Below, piece after piece: positions 37,520 to 47,851 of a stretch of 64,000 nucleotides of DNA. Every line of letters starts with the position of its first letter. Positions within the stretch are counted from its first letter, which is position 1. The stretch is from Bacteroidales bacterium. Its GTDB lineage: Bacteria; Bacteroidota; Bacteroidia; Bacteroidales; UBA10428. The notes below the pieces were generated by a model. The model was given only the letters and a program-made list of their open reading frames with translations, ran no database searches and was not told the DNA's origin. The stretch spans positions 1 through 64,000 of the forward strand of contig JAFGSZ010000086.1 of NCBI GenBank assembly GCA_016934395.1, in the 5' to 3' direction. A program made the translations under genes and the position numbers.

Positions 37520-38365
37520 ATGATAAACATAGATTTGGAAAAATGTAATTTATGCGGATTGTGCATAAAAATTTGTCACGAATACTGCCTTCATATAGAA
37601 AATGATATTTTAACAATAGACTATAAATATTGCAGTACCTGCACACAATGTATTGCTGTATGCCCGAAACAAGCGCTTACCTGGGATAATTATAAACCGG
37701 AACCCTTCGATAAATCCTTATACCCGGATAGTAAACAAGTAGATGAATTATTTAAAGAGCGACGCACAATCCGGGATTACACCGATAAGAAAATAAATAA
37801 ATCAATATTAGAAGAAATTACAGCCTATGCCATTTATGCCCCCACTCATAATTTTAATCTCAGGGCAATTATTATTGATGATGACGAAATAATTAGCATG
37901 ATTGATGAATTAATCTACAGGATTTCAGTAAATATCTATAAATGGCTTTATAAGCCCAGGATCGTTCTATGGCTTTTAAAACTATTTGTCCCTGAAAGTG
38001 AATTTGAATTTCTAAAAGCCAAACCCAAACTGGAAAAAGCACAGGAAAGAAAACGGGGGTTTAAAACCAAACCTGCAGCAATAATTTTAATTGTCGGGGA
38101 TAAAAGAGTGCCCTTGTCACTGGAAAGTGCTCAATATGCATTATATAATATTGACTTATATGCCCAGGTAAAGGGATTGGCCTGCAGGAATCTTGTGGGC
38201 AATCAAATGGCCCTGAACAGGAGTAAAAAATTAAGAAATACCCTGGATTTAGGTAATACCGAAAAGATATTTGGGACAATAACCCTGGGATATCCTGCCA
38301 TAAAATTCAGAAACAAAGTGGTTGGAAAACACATGGATATTCAGTGGAATTCCATTAAAAATTAA
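37520..38365 (+). CDS. Ferredoxin-nitroreductase fusion protein
   Basis: 281 residues. Two 4Fe-4S motifs open the protein: Cys9-x2-Cys12-x2-Cys15-x3-Cys19, and Cys38-x2-Cys41-x2-Cys44-x3-Cys48. A nitroreductase-like FMN domain follows from about residue 70, with ERRTIRDYTD as the FMN-binding start and a NLVGNQMALNRSK stretch near the end. Such fusions let ferredoxin-type clusters feed electrons to flavin. A hydrophobic insert (VNIYKWLYKPRIVLWLL, about 133-149) is unusual and may touch a membrane. The substrate is unknown. The next gene, an EFR1 protein, is also a flavin/iron-sulfur protein. Confidence 0.8.
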   Translation: MINIDLEKCNLCGLCIKICHEYCLHIENDILTIDYKYCSTCTQCIAVCPKQALTWDNYKPEPFDKSLYPDSKQVDELFKERRTIRDYTDKKINKSILEEITAYAIYAPTHNFNLRAIIIDDDEIISMIDELIYRISVNIYKWLYKPRIVLWLLKLFVPESEFEFLKAKPKLEKAQERKRGFKTKPAAIILIVGDKRVPLSLESAQYALYNIDLYAQVKGLACRNLVGNQMALNRSKKLRNTLDLGNTEKIFGTITLGYPAIKFRNKVVGKHMDIQWNSIKN

Positions 38366-38468
38366 AGTATTCATTGTCCCCCATGTTGTAAATGAAATAA
38401 CCGGATTACATCATATATTTTTTTAAACCCGTGGATTAAATCCCTGTTAAAATAAGTATATTTAACAG

Positions 38469-39509
38469 ATGAAGACTCCAAAAAAAATTATACTTTTCTA
38501 TTTTTCGGGTACAGGGAATGCCAGACAAATCTCATTATGGATTTCTGAATTTGCATCAAAAAGTGATATTGACTGCCGGCTTTTTGATATTTCAAAAACT
38601 CAAATTAATGAATTGCTCCCAATTGATCCCGAATCACTCATTATTTTTATTTCACCTGTTCATGGTTTTAATTATCCAAAAATAACCTTAAACTTTATTT
38701 CACATTTCCCAAAAGGAAAGAATAACATTGTGCTGATGAATACCCGTGCCGGAATGAGAATCGGCCGTTGGGTCACACCCGGGCTTACCGGGACGGCATT
38801 TTTGTTTTCCTCATTTTTATTAAAAAGAAAAGGGTACACCATTACCGGGCAAATTCCATTTGATATGCCCTCTAACTGGATCTCCATTCACCCGGCCCTT
38901 CGGGAAAAATCCGTGAAATTCTTACACGAAAAAAATTATTCGCGGGTAAAAAAACATGCCGATAAAATCTTCGCCGGCAAAAAAGATTTTCTGGCGTACA
39001 GAGATTTATTTCAGGATATCCTGATTTCGCCGGTATCTTTAGGATATTACCTGGCGGGGCGATTTGCCTTTGCAAAATCGTTTTATGCAAACACCCATTG
39101 CGATAACTGCGGCCTGTGTATAAAACAATGCCCCGTGCAGGCCATTAAGATGGTAAATAACCGGCCCTTCTGGACAATTCATTGTGAAAGCTGTATGAAA
39201 TGTATGAATACCTGTCCCAAAAAAGCCATCGAAACGGCACACGGACTTTTTTTTGGGTTATATTTCCTGAGTTCTTCGGTAATTACTTATTTATTTTACC
39301 TCCTTTTTGCAGATTACATTCAACCGGGGTTTATCAGGTTGTTATTGTTTACAATTGTTTTTATGGCCCTGTTGCTGATTTTATACAGAATACAGCATAT
39401 CGTACTCAAAAATAAGTTTATAGGAAAACTGATTTCATTTACATCACTAACTAATTATAAATTCTGGGGACGGTATAAATCTATTCCTGATTCTGGATGG
39501 AAGAAATAG
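38469..39509 (+). CDS. EFR1-type flavodoxin-ferredoxin membrane protein
   Basis: 346 residues. Flavodoxin-like domain first (FSGTGN at 12-17 binds the FMN phosphate), then two 4Fe-4S motifs at about 213-250 (CDNCGLCIKQCPVQ and CESCMKCMNTCPKK), then two membrane helices (about 262-285 and 290-310). EFR1-family ferredoxins are electron carriers; the membrane tail here suggests electron delivery at the inner membrane. It lies about 100 bases after the ferredoxin-nitroreductase gene in the same direction, and the two may work as a pair. Confidence 0.82.
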   Translation: MKTPKKIILFYFSGTGNARQISLWISEFASKSDIDCRLFDISKTQINELLPIDPESLIIFISPVHGFNYPKITLNFISHFPKGKNNIVLMNTRAGMRIGRWVTPGLTGTAFLFSSFLLKRKGYTITGQIPFDMPSNWISIHPALREKSVKFLHEKNYSRVKKHADKIFAGKKDFLAYRDLFQDILISPVSLGYYLAGRFAFAKSFYANTHCDNCGLCIKQCPVQAIKMVNNRPFWTIHCESCMKCMNTCPKKAIETAHGLFFGLYFLSSSVITYLFYLLFADYIQPGFIRLLLFTIVFMALLLILYRIQHIVLKNKFIGKLISFTSLTNYKFWGRYKSIPDSGWKK

Positions 39510-39623
39510 AAAATTGGACGAGTCATTAAGTTGGAATTATAGTTGCCGGTATTAAAGTTTAGTTTGGGTAGCAAGTTCCAATGAATTATTACCACAAGGA
39601 TACTATTATACCATAAAATTCTT

Positions 39624-40835
39624 TTATTCAATAAGCATACTTTTTATTTCTTCAAAATTTCCATTATTAGGTGCCGGGGTTAGATTTAATAAATAACATA
39701 ATAAATTATAGATCTGGATATTCTCAAATGTTGGTTGTGTATAATTATCTTTAAAAGCCGGACCAACAGCAAAAAAGATACCATGCATATCTTTAAAATC
39801 ATTATCGTAACCATGGTCTCCCTTTGATAATCTTGAATCCTTATTTAGTTTTATCTGCCACCCGTTATCAGCTACCATAACCCATCTTAGTATCCTGGAG
39901 TTGGAACCGTAGTACCATTTTTCGGGTAATTCTTCTTTTGCCCATAGACATACATGCTCTATATCCTTAAGCGCTTCAAAAGATTCCGTTTCATATTGGG
40001 GCCGTGGTTGAAAAAAAAATACCGGATTCCATCCTTCAATGCGTTCAAACCAGCTTTCATTCAAATAATCCGATAAATACACCACCTTTTCATCAGATAA
40101 AGATGTCATACCATGATCTGATACAATAATAAAATTGATCCTTTCAGCAATCGGAAGTTCAGAAATTTTATGTGTAAATACCCCGATTAAACTATCGAGA
40201 TATACAATTTGCTTTTTTAGATTATCAGTTTCAGGGCCTGAATAATGGCCTGTTCCATCCGGCTCATCAAGATACCACAACACCAGGTGTGGTCTTTTTT
40301 CTTCCGGCAATTGAAGCCAGTAAATAACCGTATCTATTCGCTGAATGAAGGGGAAATTGTGATCATATTTTTTCCAATAGGTTGGCCTTGTACCCTGAAT
40401 TTCAGCCTCGGAACCCACCCAGAAATACGAAGCAGAAGTTACTCCCTGGATTTCTGCAGTAACCCAAATGGGTTCTCCTCCATAAAAATACCCGTCTTCA
40501 ACAGCTTCCCTGTTCGAAATCCGGTATTCCCTGTTTGTTTCGGGATCATAAAATCCATTGGCTACAATTCCGTGAAAATCGGGGTACAATCCTGTTACAA
40601 TAGAGTAATGATTGGGAAATGTTTTTGTTGGAAAGCCAGGTTTTAACGATTCGGCCTTAACACCATGTAAAATAATGGAATCAATATTTGGAGTGGGGAC
40701 CTTGTTTATATAATCCCAACGGAAACCATCCAATGATAATAAAACCACATATGGTTTATCCTGAGCACATAGAATAAAAGATATTCCTGTCAAAAAAAGA
40801 ATAATCGTAATTAGTATTCGCTGCTGATTTTTCAT
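39624..40835 (-). CDS. Ectonucleotide pyrophosphatase/phosphodiesterase family protein
   Basis: 403 residues with a signal peptide (about 1-24). Alkaline-phosphatase fold of the NPP type: LLSLDGFRWDY with metal-binding Asp36, PTKTFPNHYS with nucleophile Thr72, WYLDEPDGTGHYSG with metal-binding Asp and His, IIVSDHGM, and a late GDHGYDN. It should hydrolyse phosphodiester or pyrophosphate bonds of nucleotides or lipids in the periplasm. All family metal ligands appear present. Single gene; the receptor gene upstream is 111 bases away in the same direction and might share its transcript. Confidence 0.88.
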   Translation of the reverse strand: MKNQQRILITIILFLTGISFILCAQDKPYVVLLSLDGFRWDYINKVPTPNIDSIILHGVKAESLKPGFPTKTFPNHYSIVTGLYPDFHGIVANGFYDPETNREYRISNREAVEDGYFYGGEPIWVTAEIQGVTSASYFWVGSEAEIQGTRPTYWKKYDHNFPFIQRIDTVIYWLQLPEEKRPHLVLWYLDEPDGTGHYSGPETDNLKKQIVYLDSLIGVFTHKISELPIAERINFIIVSDHGMTSLSDEKVVYLSDYLNESWFERIEGWNPVFFFQPRPQYETESFEALKDIEHVCLWAKEELPEKWYYGSNSRILRWVMVADNGWQIKLNKDSRLSKGDHGYDNDFKDMHGIFFAVGPAFKDNYTQPTFENIQIYNLLCYLLNLTPAPNNGNFEEIKSMLIE

Positions 40836-40946
40836 AATTCTGTAAAAATTAAAAAAGAGACCTTCCCAAAAACCTTATCATCTTCCCGGCGATGACCTGA
40901 GTTTTTGAGACTGCCCCTTCCTGCACAATTAATTAATAACTAAAAA

Positions 40947-43900
40947 CTAGAACATATAACGGATCCCCAATTGCATATACCACCTTGAACTGTTAACACC
41001 GGAATCATCAATTGTCCATGGATCATTGCCTGAATCATTAAACTCGAATGTAGGTGTTGTTCCGTCAGTATCAAAACCTTCGAAAGAAATTAACTGGTAA
41101 TTTCCATAGGGAACATAATATCTGCGTCCCCAGTCTTTTTTCAGAAAGTTTCCAAGGTTGAAAATATCCACTGTTAATTGGAGGGTCTGACGTCGATCGG
41201 CTACATTTACAAAAATATCCTGGCTAAATTTGAAATCAAATATATTCGACCATGGTGCAGTGGCTCCGTTTCGTTCCGCATACTCTCCACGATGTTCTTT
41301 TAAATACTCATCATTTTCAATAAATTCATCCAATGCAGCCCATTGCTGTCCGGCAGTTGCCGCATCAGCAAATACAATCTCCCCAGAATTTGCAGGAATA
41401 TATATCAGGTCGGCAGCATTATATTCATTATTCCCATTTAAATATCCATTATAGGTGTATGAATATCGGTTTCCGGTCTGCCCGTTATAAAACAATGTAA
41501 AAGAAGATTTCAAATGACTGATAAATTCTTTAGAATAAGTTATATAACCTGTTACACGATGTCCAAGATCAAAATCGGAATAGGATACATCCAGATTATT
41601 TAATCCATTTACATTTTCCATATACAACCATTGCGATGAATTTTGTGATGAGGTTGCATCATTTAAAACCATAGAACGCCCAAAGGTATAGGCAATACTG
41701 GCTAACAATCCTTTTTCAAAAGGCTTCTGAAGTTGAGCCGTAATATTATAAGTGTACCCATCACTGGTATTGGTGCCCAACATTACACGTGTATAAGAAT
41801 TATCGAGCCGAGTATTACTATAATATGGCCGGTTATCTGCCCCGGTGAGATTATATAAAGGATCAGGATCAACATTTACATTAAAGTAATTCATATTGTT
41901 GATGGTTTTGGTATACATTACTTCCAGGGTACCTATTAATCCTAACAGAAGTTTTTGATCTATCCCAAAATTGGCACGGAAAATTTGAGGAAATTTAAAA
42001 TCTTCGGTGAATAAATCAACCTGACCGCCATAAGCATTTTCAGTTAATCCGAAATAACCGTTATCATACTGGTTTTGCCAATCGGAATTAAATGGGATAT
42101 CCGGATCAACACCGCTCCAATATGGACGTTGCTGGTATACTCCGCCAATAGCTACACCATTGTTATTATAGGAGGCGCCTGGCCATACCAATGGAAGACG
42201 GGATGTAAAAATACCCACACCACCACGGATCTGAGTGTATTGTTTACCCTTTACGTCCCAGTTAAATCCTACACGTGGCGACAGCATAAGTTTTGCACCT
42301 GGCATTTTACCTGCCTCTGCGCCCTTCAGGTCCCAACCAGCCGCTTCGATTAAGGGAACAGTTACATTGTTAAAATGGTCATCAACCATAGGGTCTGTAA
42401 CAAATAACGGAATATCACCACGAATTCCATAAGTAACTTTAAAATTTGCATTTATCTGCCATTCATCCTGAGCATAAAACCCTAACTGTACCATATTAAA
42501 ATCGGCCGCTGCAGCAGAACCATCGCCTGTAATATTATCCACTAAAGAATATCCTCTTTCGTACTGATATGCCAGTCCGCTATTCATAAAATCGTCCATA
42601 TTCCTGAATCGAAATTCACCATAGTTTTTACGAATAAAAAGGTTGTAGGCGCTGGCAAATTCATGGTTCATACCAAAAGTTAAAGTATGAGAACCTTTAT
42701 ATAGCTGGAAATTATCGGTAAATGTCAGAATATTCTGATTTAATTCGTTTGCTGTGGAATAAGGCTCCGAGCCAAAATAAATGGTCCCGTTCCCGTCCCG
42801 TATTTGAACAGCCGGAAAATCAGTACCTAGCGGATCACGGTCATCTCGTACAAAAGTAGAACTAACTAATAAACTGTTAGAGAAATTTTCCCAGTTCGAT
42901 TTTAATTCCAGGGATGTAGTATTTGTAGTACTTGGAAAATACATATAGTTATTTGAAAAGCCCAATGATCTGGAGGATGAAGAGCTGGCATCAGTTAAAA
43001 TACTTTTAGTATAACTGTGCCTGAGCATCAGTTTATGTATCTGATTAATATTCCAATCAATGCGTCCAAAAAGCTTTGTAGATTCAAGCGATTTTGTTTT
43101 GTCTGTATATACACCGGGATCATAATCATATTCTGATTTTAAAGTATTCACCAGGGCATTCAATGCAGCCTGATCAGAATCGCCGGAGTATTCAGAAAAA
43201 TTAAAGGGCAAAGGTGTTTCTTCCAGCATTCGTTCAACATTAAAAAAGTAAAAAAGCTTGTTTTTTATTATAGGCCCGCCAAAACTTCCACCTGCAGTAT
43301 ACCGTGTAAAAGGGGCTAATTTTTTACGTTCAGCTTCTGTGTCGTCAGTTGGGGTTTTGCCTGCCATATTTTCATTTCTGAATAGATAATATGCTGTACC
43401 TTTAACCTGGTTGGTCCCACTTTTAGTTACAGCATTTAAGCTGGCTCCTGCAAAACCACTTTGTCGCACATCATAGGGCGCCAAGGTAACCTGGAATTGT
43501 TCGATAACATCCATACTGTATGGAGATGCCCCGGTTTGACCCCCATTGGTTCCGGATGCCGCTAATCCATACGTATCATTATTCAAAGCACCATCAATAG
43601 AAATGGCATTATACCGGTTATTTATACCGGCCACAGAGATAAATCCTTCATCACCAACCGAAGCCTGAGGAGTAAGCCTGATAAAGTCTGTAAAATCACG
43701 GTTAACTGTTGGAAGTGAATTTATCTGATCCACATTAACAACAGTTTCTGCACCTGTTCTGTTACCGTCAATAATACTATATTGCTTTACTTTATAACCT
43801 ACCACCTGAACTTCTTCTATTGCAGTTGTAGTGGCCTTTAAAGATTCATTAATGGATAAAGTCTGCCCAAGCGAAAGATAAATATCATTCTTTTTAAAGG

Positions 43901-44168
43901 ATTCAAAACCAACAAAAGATATCGAAACTTCATAAGGTCCTCCAACATTCATATTCGGCAAACGAAAATAACCATTAACATCGGAAATACCTGCAAACTG
44001 ACTGCCACTAGGTAAATGAACAGCAACAATATTTGCCCCTGGCAATTCCTCACCATTTTCATCGATCACCCTTCCGTTAATTCCGGAAGTTGTAGTTCCT
44101 TGTCCACAAAGATGAACAGGAATTAAAATGACTATACTTAACATTAAAATCTGAATAATACTTTTCAT
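40947..44168 (-). CDS. Oar-like TonB-dependent receptor with carboxypeptidase-regulatory domain
   Basis: 1,073 residues from ATG 44168, chosen because MKSIIQILMLSIV opens a proper signal peptide ending HLCGQ; the frame extends 14 codons upstream. A CarboxypepD-reg-like domain (about 25-110, GINGRVIDENGEELPGANI) precedes the plug (about 125-260, with GQTGASPYSMDVIEQFQV) and a long beta barrel ending in MQLGIRYMF with a terminal Phe. The layout matches the Oar group of large outer-membrane receptors, not SusC: no SusD lies beside it. The ligand is unknown. Confidence 0.85.
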   Translation of the reverse strand: MKSIIQILMLSIVILIPVHLCGQGTTTSGINGRVIDENGEELPGANIVAVHLPSGSQFAGISDVNGYFRLPNMNVGGPYEVSISFVGFESFKKNDIYLSLGQTLSINESLKATTTAIEEVQVVGYKVKQYSIIDGNRTGAETVVNVDQINSLPTVNRDFTDFIRLTPQASVGDEGFISVAGINNRYNAISIDGALNNDTYGLAASGTNGGQTGASPYSMDVIEQFQVTLAPYDVRQSGFAGASLNAVTKSGTNQVKGTAYYLFRNENMAGKTPTDDTEAERKKLAPFTRYTAGGSFGGPIIKNKLFYFFNVERMLEETPLPFNFSEYSGDSDQAALNALVNTLKSEYDYDPGVYTDKTKSLESTKLFGRIDWNINQIHKLMLRHSYTKSILTDASSSSSRSLGFSNNYMYFPSTTNTTSLELKSNWENFSNSLLVSSTFVRDDRDPLGTDFPAVQIRDGNGTIYFGSEPYSTANELNQNILTFTDNFQLYKGSHTLTFGMNHEFASAYNLFIRKNYGEFRFRNMDDFMNSGLAYQYERGYSLVDNITGDGSAAAADFNMVQLGFYAQDEWQINANFKVTYGIRGDIPLFVTDPMVDDHFNNVTVPLIEAAGWDLKGAEAGKMPGAKLMLSPRVGFNWDVKGKQYTQIRGGVGIFTSRLPLVWPGASYNNNGVAIGGVYQQRPYWSGVDPDIPFNSDWQNQYDNGYFGLTENAYGGQVDLFTEDFKFPQIFRANFGIDQKLLLGLIGTLEVMYTKTINNMNYFNVNVDPDPLYNLTGADNRPYYSNTRLDNSYTRVMLGTNTSDGYTYNITAQLQKPFEKGLLASIAYTFGRSMVLNDATSSQNSSQWLYMENVNGLNNLDVSYSDFDLGHRVTGYITYSKEFISHLKSSFTLFYNGQTGNRYSYTYNGYLNGNNEYNAADLIYIPANSGEIVFADAATAGQQWAALDEFIENDEYLKEHRGEYAERNGATAPWSNIFDFKFSQDIFVNVADRRQTLQLTVDIFNLGNFLKKDWGRRYYVPYGNYQLISFEGFDTDGTTPTFEFNDSGNDPWTIDDSGVNSSRWYMQLGIRYMF

Positions 44169-44214
44169 AGAGTAAAATTTTAGGATTAGAGTTTTAACAA
44201 TCAAAAACACAAGC

Positions 44215-44222
44215 CAAAATTA
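44215..44222 (-). promoter_or_regulatory. Probable -7 box of the Oar-like receptor gene
   Basis: On the minus strand this reads TAATTTTG, a full match to TAnnTTTG, 46 bases before the chosen ATG. No TTTG at the -33 distance. Confidence 0.35.
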
Positions 44223-44440
44223 GAAAGGGCTTATTATACTAATCGGGTATTATAATTAAGTTATGGTTAAGATATTTTGCCTGAATTAACGAAAAGTAAA
44301 AATCCGGATTAGGAACATTCATTTGAAATTGTGGGTGTTAGGATATTTTTTGGGAAGATTTTATTATCTTTTAAGAAAAACCAAAGATTAAAGAAAGGTT
44401 AAACTAAACCCGAATATAATATCTGAATATTATAATATTC

Positions 44441-45667
44441 TCAAAAAAGCTTTCCCATAATTTTTTCGGTTGCCCCTTTACTTTCGATTACATAATTACC
44501 CGCTATATTCCCGGCAATATGCCGGCTATCCTCATTGCCAAGCAGGTTGTTAAAGGTTAAATTAAGGCCATCGAAATTAAAAATGGAAAAGGCACCGCCT
44601 AAAAAAATAAGATCAACGGCTTCCTGAAATTTATTATAATTCGGTCCAAAGACTACCGGGGTTTTATAAGCTGCCGCTTCCAGGATATTATGAATGCCTG
44701 CACCGAAGCCCCCACCGATATAGGCAATATCTGCATATTTATATAATGAGGCCAGCATCCCGATATTATCAATAATTAACACGTCAACCTCCTTAGCATT
44801 TTTGACGGAGAGTTCAGAATACCTGCCCACATTTTTATGAATACGTTTGCTTAATTTCTGTATGTGGGGAGCATCAATTTCGTGAGGTGCAATAATAAAT
44901 TTTAATGGCAAATTGTACGTATTAATGAATTGCGCCAGTAACTCCTCATCTGCCGGCCAGGTGCTTCCGCAAACCAAAGTTTTTTGCCCGGAGGTGAATT
45001 GATCAACCAGTTCAATTGTTTTAGTTTTTTGAGCCGCTTCGAGCACACGGTCAAACCGGGTGTCACCGGATACAGTAACCTGATGGATCCCGATATTTTT
45101 AAGCAATTCCAAGGATCTTTTATTCTGGACAAAAATATGAGTGAACCATTTCAGCAGATTTCTGTACCAGTACCCGTAGTTTTTAAAAAAGACCTGGTTG
45201 TTTCTGAAATTAGATGAGATAAGGTACAGCGGGATTTTTCGCATATGGATCTGCTTTAAAAAGTGAAACCAGAATTCGTATTTTATAAACACCACAATTT
45301 TAGGATTAACCAGCTTAAGAAATTTTCTTGCATTAAACCCGGTATCGAGCGGAAGATAAAATATGTAATCGGCAAAAGCATAATTTTTTCTGATTTCATA
45401 TCCCGAAGGCGAAAAAAAAGTAAGCAGAATTTTATAGTGCGGTTTTTGAGTTTTAATTTTTTCAATTAAAGGCCGCCCCTGCTCAAACTCCCCAAGCGAT
45501 GCTGCATGAAACCAGATAATATCCCCGTTAATTTGAATGGAATCAGAAATTTTGCTAAAAATCTTCCTTCTGCCTTTTATCCAAAGACGGGCTTTTTTGT
45601 TAAAAACTGAGGCACAAAGAATCCCAAAAAAATACAATCTTATTACTACAGAATAAATTACACTCAT
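44441..45667 (-). CDS. waaA: 3-deoxy-D-manno-octulosonic acid transferase
   Basis: 408 residues. GT30 family with an N-terminal membrane anchor (about 5-21). FHAASLGEFEQG holds the catalytic Glu60, in the same place as in the E. coli enzyme; IKYEFWFHFL, VSGDTRFDRV, IAPHEI and GGGFGAGIHNILEAA follow as in the family. It transfers Kdo from CMP-Kdo to lipid A precursor on the inner leaflet of the inner membrane. CMP-Kdo synthase (kdsB) is encoded 3 kb away. A perfect AT palindrome, GAATATTATAATATTC, at 44425-44440 touches the stop codon. Confidence 0.93.
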   Translation of the reverse strand: MSVIYSVVIRLYFFGILCASVFNKKARLWIKGRRKIFSKISDSIQINGDIIWFHAASLGEFEQGRPLIEKIKTQKPHYKILLTFFSPSGYEIRKNYAFADYIFYLPLDTGFNARKFLKLVNPKIVVFIKYEFWFHFLKQIHMRKIPLYLISSNFRNNQVFFKNYGYWYRNLLKWFTHIFVQNKRSLELLKNIGIHQVTVSGDTRFDRVLEAAQKTKTIELVDQFTSGQKTLVCGSTWPADEELLAQFINTYNLPLKFIIAPHEIDAPHIQKLSKRIHKNVGRYSELSVKNAKEVDVLIIDNIGMLASLYKYADIAYIGGGFGAGIHNILEAAAYKTPVVFGPNYNKFQEAVDLIFLGGAFSIFNFDGLNLTFNNLLGNEDSRHIAGNIAGNYVIESKGATEKIMGKLF

Positions 45668-45825
45668 AAACCTTCAAATAATTTCATCATCACAAATCTA
45701 CAGGTTTCATTATAAATTTATCACAGATATAGAAATAATATTATGATGAAGCACATATTAATAAATATTTTAAATCTTTGTACCCGATTTTATTTAACTG
45801 GTGTTTAATTTTTATTCTCATTTCA

Positions 45826-46866
45826 ATGATTTCTCCAATGTTCAGTCATTTACTGCTTCCTTTTTTGGTTGCCATGTTCCTGGCAATAAATATGGGAGGA
45901 AGTGGAACTGCCCCATCGTTTTCATCGGCTTATGGAGCTAAATTGATACGTCGTGACCTGATACCCGGACTGTTTGGAATTTTCGTTTTTTTAGGAGCAA
46001 TACTGGCCGGTAAAAATGTAGCGCTAACAGTGGGCAAGGGTATTGTTCCCTCTGAGTCGCTGACCATAATACTCACAACCATAATTTTATTATCTGTAGC
46101 ACTATCATTATTGTTTGCCAATTTACTGGGTATCCCGCAGTCCACGAGCCAGTCGACCATATTTGCCCTGGTAGGAGCTGCAAGTTATCTGAATATCCTC
46201 AAAACGGATAAATTATTTTACCAGATTATCCCCACCTGGTTTATTTTACCGATAATATCTTTTGTTCTCACTTACCTGATCACCAAATTTATTTACAGCC
46301 CCATAAGAAACCGGGATTTTATCCGTTTCTCGCAATTACCCAAATATCCTCTGTTCCGATGGGTGGTAATTTTTGCATCTTGTTATGTAGCTTTTGCCAT
46401 AGGATCCAATAATGTGGCTAATGCCTCTGGGCCTATTGCCTCCATGATTTTAAATGTTTTACATATACAGTCAGATGGTGATAGTTTTATACTAATATTA
46501 ATATTATCGACTCTGATTATTGCGCCATGCTTTGGAATCGGAAGTTCATTGTTTGGAAAAAAGGTTATGCGTACCACAGGGAGAGAGATTGTTGAATTTG
46601 GTCCGGGCTCTGCAACCATTATATCTGTTATCACAGCCAGTTTATTATTATTGGCTTCTGTTGTAAAAGGTATTCCCACCTCTCTTGTTCAGCTCAATAC
46701 TTTTTCAATTATTGCAGTAGGTATTAGCAAAAACGGCTGGAAACCGGTACTGGGTAAAAAAACTGTTTTAAAATTAGCATTGGTTTGGGTTATTGCCCCT
46801 GTAATAGCTTTCTGTTTATCATATTTCCTCACCTTTCTAACCGACTTTTTTGGAATAATAAGTTAG
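45826..46866 (+). CDS. PiT-family anion permease, CysP-like (sulfate or phosphate)
   Basis: 346 residues from ATG 45826; the frame extends to a TTG 16 codons earlier and the start is uncertain. About ten membrane segments in two inverted halves. The first signature reads AINMGGSGTAPSFSSAYGAK and the second GSNNVANASGPI. Phosphate transporters of this family carry GANDVANA with a key Asp in both halves; here both are missing, with Asn in the second. The pattern is closer to the CysP sulfate permease branch (NIGASG in the first half, GANNVANA in the second). The substrate should therefore be left open. Confidence 0.8.
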   Translation: MISPMFSHLLLPFLVAMFLAINMGGSGTAPSFSSAYGAKLIRRDLIPGLFGIFVFLGAILAGKNVALTVGKGIVPSESLTIILTTIILLSVALSLLFANLLGIPQSTSQSTIFALVGAASYLNILKTDKLFYQIIPTWFILPIISFVLTYLITKFIYSPIRNRDFIRFSQLPKYPLFRWVVIFASCYVAFAIGSNNVANASGPIASMILNVLHIQSDGDSFILILILSTLIIAPCFGIGSSLFGKKVMRTTGREIVEFGPGSATIISVITASLLLLASVVKGIPTSLVQLNTFSIIAVGISKNGWKPVLGKKTVLKLALVWVIAPVIAFCLSYFLTFLTDFFGIIS

Positions 46867-47039
46867 CCGGGTACCTCTTTGCAATAGACTCATTTTCCAA
46901 ATACTATTTAAGTCGCCGGTTTCTGTTAAAAATCGTTAAGGTTTTTGAACAAAAAAAATAATGCCCTGTTTCTAAAACAGACAACGCTTATTTATAAGTG
47001 TTCTAAATAAAAATAATTGTCAAACTAAAAAAATAAAAT

Positions 47040-47636
47040 ATGTCTTTTGAATTACCAAAATTAGATTACAGCTATAATGCACTGGAGCCATATATTGATG
47101 CGCGTACCATGGAAATCCATTATACAAAACATCATGCTGCGTATACAAGTAAATTAAACGATGCTGTTAATGGAACAGCTCTTGAAGGCAAAACCATTTT
47201 TGAATTATTCCGGTCGGTTTCCTCTTTGAGCCCTGCCATTAGAAATAACGGAGGCGGATTTTATAACCACAGTCTTTTCTGGAAGGTTTTATCACCAAAT
47301 GGCGGAGCGCCTAAAGGAGATTTACTAAGTGCAATAAATACTTCATTTGGTTCGTTTGATAAGTTTAAAGCCGAATTTTCAAATGCTGCTGCTACCCGGT
47401 TTGGTTCGGGATGGGCATGGCTGGTAAAAACAGGCAACGGACTGGTTGTTTCGTCAACTCCAAATCAGGATAATCCATTAATGGATGTTGCCGAAGTTAA
47501 AGGAACTCCGATATTAGGCCTTGATGTTTGGGAGCATGCTTATTATTTAAATTACCAGAATCGCAGGCCGGATTATATAGAAGCTTTCTGGAATATTGTA
47601 AACTGGGAAGAAGTATCAAAACGGTTTATTAGTTAA
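47040..47636 (+). CDS. Superoxide dismutase, Mn-type
   Basis: 198 residues, standard Fe/Mn-SOD fold. Metal ligands His27, His77, Asp162 and His166 are all present. The outer-sphere residue that tells the metals apart points to Mn: Gly73 at the Fe-type Gln position and Gln143 (NQDNPL) at the Mn-type position. No signal peptide, so cytoplasmic. A terminator follows, and a second SOD gene lies 215 bases on. Confidence 0.9.
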   Translation: MSFELPKLDYSYNALEPYIDARTMEIHYTKHHAAYTSKLNDAVNGTALEGKTIFELFRSVSSLSPAIRNNGGGFYNHSLFWKVLSPNGGAPKGDLLSAINTSFGSFDKFKAEFSNAAATRFGSGWAWLVKTGNGLVVSSTPNQDNPLMDVAEVKGTPILGLDVWEHAYYLNYQNRRPDYIEAFWNIVNWEEVSKRFIS

Positions 47637-47665
47637 CAATCACTTTTTTCACGCTTATTATTTTT

Positions 47666-47693
47666 AAAAACCCGTTTAATAGCGGGTTTTTTT
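47666..47693 (+). terminator. Rho-independent terminator of the Mn-type SOD gene
   Basis: A 9-bp perfect stem (47666-47674 with 47683-47691), an 8-nt loop and a T run from 47687 to 47693. It separates the two SOD genes into independent units. Confidence 0.75.
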
Positions 47694-47851
47694 GGTTACA
47701 TGGAAATCGATACTATCCTGTGTTTAATTACATTTTATTAGATATACTATTTTAACTTAGATCCGGAAATCCTTTTAATTTAACTGTTTTATTCTTCCGT
47801 TATTTAGAATTTATTTGTAATTTAAACAAGAAAATTCTAAATCATACAATC

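Noticed and set aside
40947-44168. Receptor as a SusC protein
   Set aside because: The layout is Oar-like and no SusD gene lies beside it.
44425-44440. Perfect palindrome GAATATTATAATATTC at the waaA stop
   Set aside because: All but two bases are A or T, with no T tract; chance is likely in AT-rich DNA.
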